From the NCBI GenBank assembly GCA_937901345.1, contig CALCHM010000088.1, positions 1 through 18,664 of the forward strand: a stretch of 18,664 nucleotides of DNA, written 5' to 3'. This DNA is from an uncultured Prevotella sp. (lineage in GTDB: Bacteria; Bacteroidota; Bacteroidia; Bacteroidales; Bacteroidaceae). Positions 14,730 through 18,664 of the stretch are shown here, piece by piece. The translations under genes were made by a program, and so were the position numbers. Numbering within the stretch: the first letter of the stretch is position 1; each line of letters opens with the position of its first letter. The notes below the pieces were generated by a model. The model was given only the letters and a program-made list of their open reading frames with translations. It made no database searches and was not told the DNA's origin.

Positions 14730-16538
14730 TTACCCGTTTTCTACGGCCTCAAGTTCCATCCATCTGAGCGTTTTCATTTCAATGATGTCATTCAACTCGG
14801 GTAGGCGTTTGCTGAGGGTCGTTAATTCTTCAACAGAAAGATTCCCACTGCAAAGGGTGGTTTCTATCTGCTTCTTTTCCGTTTCTAATTGGTCAATTTC
14901 TTGTTCTAACTGATGGAGTTCTTGACGTTCTTTAAAAGACAGTTTGGGTTTTCTTAGCGTTACCTTCGAATTTGTCGGTTCGTCAATACCTTTACCTTTC
15001 TCCGTCTTCTTATCCGCAGCATCCTCCTTGGGCATTTCGCGGTATTGCGTGTAGTTGCCAGGGAAATCATCTATTTCGGCATTGCCTTTAAACACGAGCA
15101 AGTGGTCAACCACCTTGTCCATAAAGTAGCGGTCGTGGGAGACGATGATAACGCAACCGCGGAAGTCGGCAAGGTAATCTTCAAGCACGTTGAGTGTAGC
15201 AATATCAAGGTCGTTGGTCGGTTCGTCAAGAATCAAGAAGTTAGGGTTTTGCATCAACACCGTACAGAGATACAACCTGCGACGTTCACCACCACTGAGT
15301 TTGTACACATAATCTTGTTGACGTGAAGGTGGAAATAAGAAATGGTTTAAGAATTGCATGGCTGTAAGCGAGCGTCCTCCACCAAGATCTACGGTTTCTG
15401 CATATTTACGGACAGCATCGATGACCTTCATTTGATTGTCAAACTCCATGCCTTGCTGAGAAAAGTAGCCAAATCTTACGGTTTCGCCCACGACAAAACG
15501 TCCCTCATCTGGGCGCTCCATACCGAGAAGGAGTTTGAGAAAGGTGGTTTTTCCGGTTCCATTATTTCCGATGATTCCCATCTTCTCGTAGCGTGAGAAG
15601 TTGTAATAGAAATGATCAAGGATCTTAACGTTGGGATAGGCTTTGCTGACATATTCAGCTTCAAATATTTTCGAACCAATATACCCACTCTTGATATCTA
15701 ATCGAGCGGTGCGTTCCTGTTGCCTTCTGCGTGCTTGTTGCTCCAATTCGTAAAAGGCTTCTTTTCTGGAACGCGACTTACCTGTTCGTGCTGAAGGTGT
15801 GCGACGCATCCATTCCAATTCTCTACGATAAAGGTTGTTGGCACGTTGGATGTTTGCATTGGTCACCGCAATACGTTCATCACGTTTCTCCAGATAGTAG
15901 GCGTAATTCCCCTGATAGGAATAAAGAGTCTTATCTTCTATCTCCAGGATTTCATTACACACGCGATCAAGGAAATAGCGGTCGTGAGTCACCATGAGCA
16001 AGGAACGTACATTTCTTCGCAAATACCCTTCCAACCATTCAATCATCTCTAAATCCAGGTGGTTGGTGGGTTCGTCAAGAATGAGCAAATCGGGATTGGA
16101 GAGCAACACGCGAGCAAGCGCCACACGCTTTAATTGTCCGCCAGAAAGCAGTCCGACGGGTTTATCAAACTCCGTGATTTGCAACTTCGTAAGAATCTGT
16201 TTGGCTGAAATGTGCGACGCATCCTCGTCGGTGTAATCTGTACCTCCAAGAATACTCTCACTAAATTGCGAAACGGCAGTCAGTACGGTATCTTCGGGAT
16301 TGAACTGAGGGGTTTGTTCCAAATAACCGATACGCAGATTATTACGGAAGATGATTTCGCCCGCTTCATAATCTTCCTTACCAGAGATGACGTTCAGCAG
16401 TGTGCTCTTACCTGCACCATTACGCGCAATAATCCCCACCCGTTCTCCTTCGGCAAGTGAAAACGAGATATTCTCAAACAAGACCAAGTCGCCAATGCGC
16501 TTCGTAAGATTTTGTATGTCTAAATACGGAACTGCCAT
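14730..16538 (-). CDS. uup: ABC-F ATPase, Uup type
   Basis: 602 residues with two ABC ATPase domains and no membrane segment, so it is not a transporter. Domain 1: Walker A ARNGAGKST at 38-46, signature LSGGQ at 131-135, Walker B LLILDEPTNHLD at 151-162. Domain 2: GNNGTGKTT at 324-332, LSGGE at 414-418, FLILDEPTNDLD at 434-445. The linker with RRELEWMRRTPSARTGKSRSR (238-258) and a C-terminal coiled coil at about 535-600 match Uup. ABC-F proteins bind the ribosomal E site. E. coli Uup is also linked to suppression of transposon excision and to branched DNA intermediates. The ATG at 16538 (MAVPYLDIQNL) was chosen; the ATG 21 bp upstream adds MFSKKVF, which the family does not need. rarA follows by 11 bp. 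Confidence 0.93.
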   Translation of the reverse strand: MAVPYLDIQNLTKRIGDLVLFENISFSLAEGERVGIIARNGAGKSTLLNVISGKEDYEAGEIIFRNNLRIGYLEQTPQFNPEDTVLTAVSQFSESILGGTDYTDEDASHISAKQILTKLQITEFDKPVGLLSGGQLKRVALARVLLSNPDLLILDEPTNHLDLEMIEWLEGYLRRNVRSLLMVTHDRYFLDRVCNEILEIEDKTLYSYQGNYAYYLEKRDERIAVTNANIQRANNLYRRELEWMRRTPSARTGKSRSRKEAFYELEQQARRRQQERTARLDIKSGYIGSKIFEAEYVSKAYPNVKILDHFYYNFSRYEKMGIIGNNGTGKTTFLKLLLGMERPDEGRFVVGETVRFGYFSQQGMEFDNQMKVIDAVRKYAETVDLGGGRSLTAMQFLNHFLFPPSRQQDYVYKLSGGERRRLYLCTVLMQNPNFLILDEPTNDLDIATLNVLEDYLADFRGCVIIVSHDRYFMDKVVDHLLVFKGNAEIDDFPGNYTQYREMPKEDAADKKTEKGKGIDEPTNSKVTLRKPKLSFKERQELHQLEQEIDQLETEKKQIETTLCSGNLSVEELTTLSKRLPELNDIIEMKTLRWMELEAVENG

Positions 16539-16591
16539 AAATACTTTTTTAGAGAACAAAGACCTGTTCTGCCCCTAGTTTCAAACTCCTA

Positions 16592-16638
16592 ATTCTTAAT
16601 TAAATTGAGGTCACACTTCACGTGAAGCATGACCTCAA
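16592..16638 (-). terminator. Terminator of the OmpA-family lipoprotein gene
   Basis: Arms at 16605-16620 and 16623-16638 pair over 16 positions with two mismatches. On the minus strand they are followed by a T/A-rich tail (TTTAATTAAGAATT). It lies 27 bp past the stop codon. Confidence 0.75.
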
Positions 16639-16665
16639 CCCTTTTGATTGCAACAAATTGCCGGT

Positions 16666-17379
16666 TTACTTCAAAGTACCTGCATTTGCACTTTCAATCA
16701 TCTGCTGGCTGGGCAAGATGTACACTTCTACGCGGCGGTTTTCAGCCTTACCTGCAGCTGTAGCATTGCTTGCCACGGGCATTTCTTCACCCTTACCTAC
16801 AACATACTTGATTTGTGAAGAGGGTACGCCTGAACTAATCATATAAGAACTCACGCTCTGAGCGCGCTGTTCAGAAAGCACCTGATTCTTCTGCTTGCTC
16901 TGCTCCGCTGTACTTCCCTTCCAAGGGTCGTTGTCGGTGTGACCAACAATTGCGAGGTCCATATCAGCTGTCAACACACTTGTCATAAATGTACTCAACG
17001 AAGACTTGGCTGTAGTAGTCAAAGTTGATTTACCAGAAGTAAAGAGGATGCCTGAATCAAAAGTTACCTTTACATAACTCAAACCCTGAGCATCGGTCAT
17101 AACTTCGGCTTCAGCACCTTCAATAGCTTCGGCAGCCTTCTTTGCCTTATCCATCTTGTTGCCAATCAACACACCTGCACCTGCACCTACTGCAGCACCA
17201 ATACCTGCTCCAATTGCAGCACCTTTACCATTACCAATAAGCGCACCAATGAGCGCACCCGCTGCAGCGCCACCGCCACCACCAATCAAACCGCCTTTTG
17301 CTGTATTTGACATTGTTGTACATCCAGGAAGAAGCAACAACCCGCAGAGTGCGAGAACACTAATCTTAGAAACTTTCAT
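16666..17379 (-). CDS. OmpA-family lipoprotein with glycine zipper, YiaD-like
   Basis: 237 residues. The signal peptide ends in a lipobox (LPGC) with Cys20, so the mature protein should be lipid-anchored, probably in the outer membrane. Residues 29-74 form a glycine zipper (GLIGGGGGAAAGALIGALIG, then GKGAAIGAGIGAAVGAGAGV), which suits membrane insertion or oligomer packing. Residues about 100-222 are an OmpA C-terminal peptidoglycan-binding domain. VGHTDND carries D149 and SEQRA carries R172, the residues expected to bind diaminopimelate, and ENRRVEV at 213-219 is typical. The architecture matches E. coli YiaD. The ATG at 17379 was chosen because it directly begins the signal peptide; an in-frame ATG at 17451 lies upstream of the predicted transcription start. 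It is monocistronic and divergent from proS. Confidence 0.93.
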   Translation of the reverse strand: MKVSKISVLALCGLLLLPGCTTMSNTAKGGLIGGGGGAAAGALIGALIGNGKGAAIGAGIGAAVGAGAGVLIGNKMDKAKKAAEAIEGAEAEVMTDAQGLSYVKVTFDSGILFTSGKSTLTTTAKSSLSTFMTSVLTADMDLAIVGHTDNDPWKGSTAEQSKQKNQVLSEQRAQSVSSYMISSGVPSSQIKYVVGKGEEMPVASNATAAGKAENRRVEVYILPSQQMIESANAGTLK

Positions 17380-17421
17380 AATTACATGTTTTAAATTAAT
17401 AAATCGGTGTATTTTGTTTTG

Positions 17422-17452
17422 CAAAATTAATATTCTTAGTGTTTCCTTCAAA
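17422..17452 (-). promoter_or_regulatory. Promoter of the OmpA-family lipoprotein gene (TTTG-N19-TAATTTTG)
   Basis: The minus strand reads TTTG at 17452-17449, 19 bp, then TAATTTTG at 17429-17422, a perfect Bacteroidota promoter. Transcription should start near 17416, about 36 nt before the ATG at 17379. This excludes the upstream in-frame ATG at 17451 as the start. Confidence 0.85.
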
Positions 17453-17479
17453 ATATTTTTGTCAATAATGCAAACTTCA

Positions 17480-17510
17480 TTGGATGAGAATTAAAAAATG
17501 ATTAATTTTG
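17480..17510 (+). promoter_or_regulatory. proS promoter (TTG-N20-TAATTTTG)
   Basis: TAATTTTG at 17503-17510 is a full -7 match. TTG at 17480-17482 stands 20 bp upstream as the -33 element. The predicted start near 17516 leaves a leader of about 68 nt before the proS ATG. Its -33 box is 27 bp from that of the divergent promoter. Confidence 0.8.
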
Positions 17511-17583
17511 CACGACCCATAAAATCAAGCGTTTTTAAAGCGTTAATGGATCTGAATTTTATATAAAAGACATCATAAAAAAT

Positions 17584-18664
17584 ATGGCAAAAGAACTTTC
17601 TTTCCTCACTAAGCGTAGCGAAGACTACTCTAAGTGGTACAACGAACTCGTGGTGAAGGCCGACCTCGCTGAGCAGGCCGACGTGCGTGGTTGTATGGTT
17701 ATCAAGCCCTATGGTTATGCCATTTGGGAAAACATTCAGCGCGCACTCGACGACCGCTTCAAGGCAACCGGCGTGCAAAACGTTTACTTCCCCATGCTCA
17801 TCCCCAAGTCTTACCTCTCTAAGGAAGCTGAACACGTAGAAGGATTTGCTAAGGAATGCGCCGTAGTAACTCACTACCGCCTCAAGGCAAATCCCGATGG
17901 CGATGGCGTAGTTGTTGACCCCGCTGCAAAGTTGGAGGAAGAACTCATCATCCGACCCACTTCAGAAACTACCATCTGGAACACCTTCCGCAACTGGATT
18001 CACTCATGGCGCGACCTCCCCTTGTGCTGCAACCAGTGGTGTAACGTTATGCGTTGGGAAATGCGCACACGCCTCTTCCTTCGCACCAGCGAATTCCTCT
18101 GGCAAGAAGGTCACACTGCTCACGCCACTAAGGAAGAAGCCGAAGCACGCGCAAAGCAGATGCTCGACGTTTATGCCGACTTCGCTCGCGACGTAATGGC
18201 AGTGCCCGTAATCCGCGGTGTGAAGAGCGCAACAGAACGCTTCGCAGGAGCACTTGACACCTACACCATCGAAGCCATGATGCAAGACGGCAAGGCGCTT
18301 CAGAGCGGCACCTCACACTTCCTCGGTCAGAACTTCGGACGCGCATTCAACGTGCAGTTCGTCAACAAGGAAAACCAACTCGAATACGCTTGGGCAACAA
18401 GCTGGGGCGTCAGCACACGCCTCATGGGGGCGCTCATCATGACGCACTCTGACGACAACGGTCTCGTATTGCCTCCGAAGCTCGCCCCCATCCAAGTAGT
18501 TATCGTGCCTATATATAAGAATGAGGAGCAACTCAAGGCTATCGACGCCAAGGTTGAGGGCATCGCTGCTAAGCTCCGCTCTATGGGCATCAGCGTGAAG
18601 TACGACAATGCCGACAACAAGCGTCCGGGCTTCAAGTTTGCTGACTACGAATTGAAGGGTGTAC
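17584..18664 (+). CDS. proS: Prolyl-tRNA synthetase, archaeal/eukaryotic-like type, 3' end outside window
   Basis: 360 codons are visible and the frame is open at the window edge. The full enzyme of this type is about 490-500 residues, so roughly a quarter is missing. The protein starts MAKELSFLTKRSEDYSKWYNELV, typical of the class. RPTSETTIW at 124-132 and motif 2 (MRWEMRTRLFLRTSEFLWQEGHTAH, 156-180) are present, as is motif 3 (WGVSTRLMGALIMTHSDDNG, 274-293). The C-terminal anticodon-binding domain begins near 300. The editing (INS) domain that bacterial-type ProRS carries between motifs 2 and 3 is absent. It charges tRNA-Pro. Codon choice is strongly C-ending (CTC, ATC, AAC, CGC), suggesting high expression. 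Confidence 0.96.
   Translation, partial: MAKELSFLTKRSEDYSKWYNELVVKADLAEQADVRGCMVIKPYGYAIWENIQRALDDRFKATGVQNVYFPMLIPKSYLSKEAEHVEGFAKECAVVTHYRLKANPDGDGVVVDPAAKLEEELIIRPTSETTIWNTFRNWIHSWRDLPLCCNQWCNVMRWEMRTRLFLRTSEFLWQEGHTAHATKEEAEARAKQMLDVYADFARDVMAVPVIRGVKSATERFAGALDTYTIEAMMQDGKALQSGTSHFLGQNFGRAFNVQFVNKENQLEYAWATSWGVSTRLMGALIMTHSDDNGLVLPPKLAPIQVVIVPIYKNEEQLKAIDAKVEGIAAKLRSMGISVKYDNADNKRPGFKFADYELKGV

Noticed and set aside
17380..17451. Longer N-terminus for the OmpA-family lipoprotein
   Set aside because: It would bury the signal peptide and start upstream of the predicted transcription start at about 17416.
17156..17494. Pro/Ala-rich + strand open frame
   Set aside because: It is the antisense of the glycine zipper of the OmpA-family lipoprotein and crosses both divergent promoters.

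Overview
The window is an ordinary, gene-dense stretch of a Bacteroidota chromosome, most likely order Bacteroidales and perhaps Prevotellaceae; the genus cannot be fixed by eye. The main support is the promoters. Four of the five I can place have the Bacteroidota form (TTTG or TTG, 19-20 bp, then TAnnTTTG), and Shine-Dalgarno sites are weak or absent. Neither tRNA gene encodes its CCA end, and the ProRS is of the archaeal/eukaryotic-like type. I see no integrase, transposase, phage gene or CRISPR array.

Layout: the 3' part of a tRNA-Arg(ACG) and its terminator (1-100), then the CCA-adding enzyme on + (136-1542). From about 1670 to 17379 every gene is on the minus strand. Reading with transcription (right to left), the units are: a YiaD-like OmpA lipoprotein (16666-17379); uup-rarA, followed by tRNA-Thr(CGT) with its own promoter (13299-16538); aspS (11313-13079); a nitroreductase then nadE (8307-10786); purB-rluB-like-asnS (3809-7800); a membrane-anchored protein of unknown function, a MaoC-like hydratase and yigZ (1670-3744). 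proS starts at 17584 on +, divergent from the OmpA lipoprotein gene, and runs off the right edge.

The theme is translation: three aminoacyl-tRNA synthetases, two tRNAs, the CCA enzyme, an rRNA pseudouridine synthase, the ABC-F protein Uup and YigZ, beside purine (purB) and NAD (nadE) synthesis. Two unrelated tandem arrays of short palindromic units flank nitroreductase-nadE: four 43-bp units at 8012-8183, and a 41+40 bp alternating array with an 81-bp period at 10856-11163.

The most unusual coding observation is in NadE. The glutaminase (nitrilase-fold) domain has Gly168 where the family has its catalytic Cys, although the Glu and Lys of the triad and the synthetase P-loop are intact. I found no clear novel multi-gene system; the rest is conserved housekeeping sequence.
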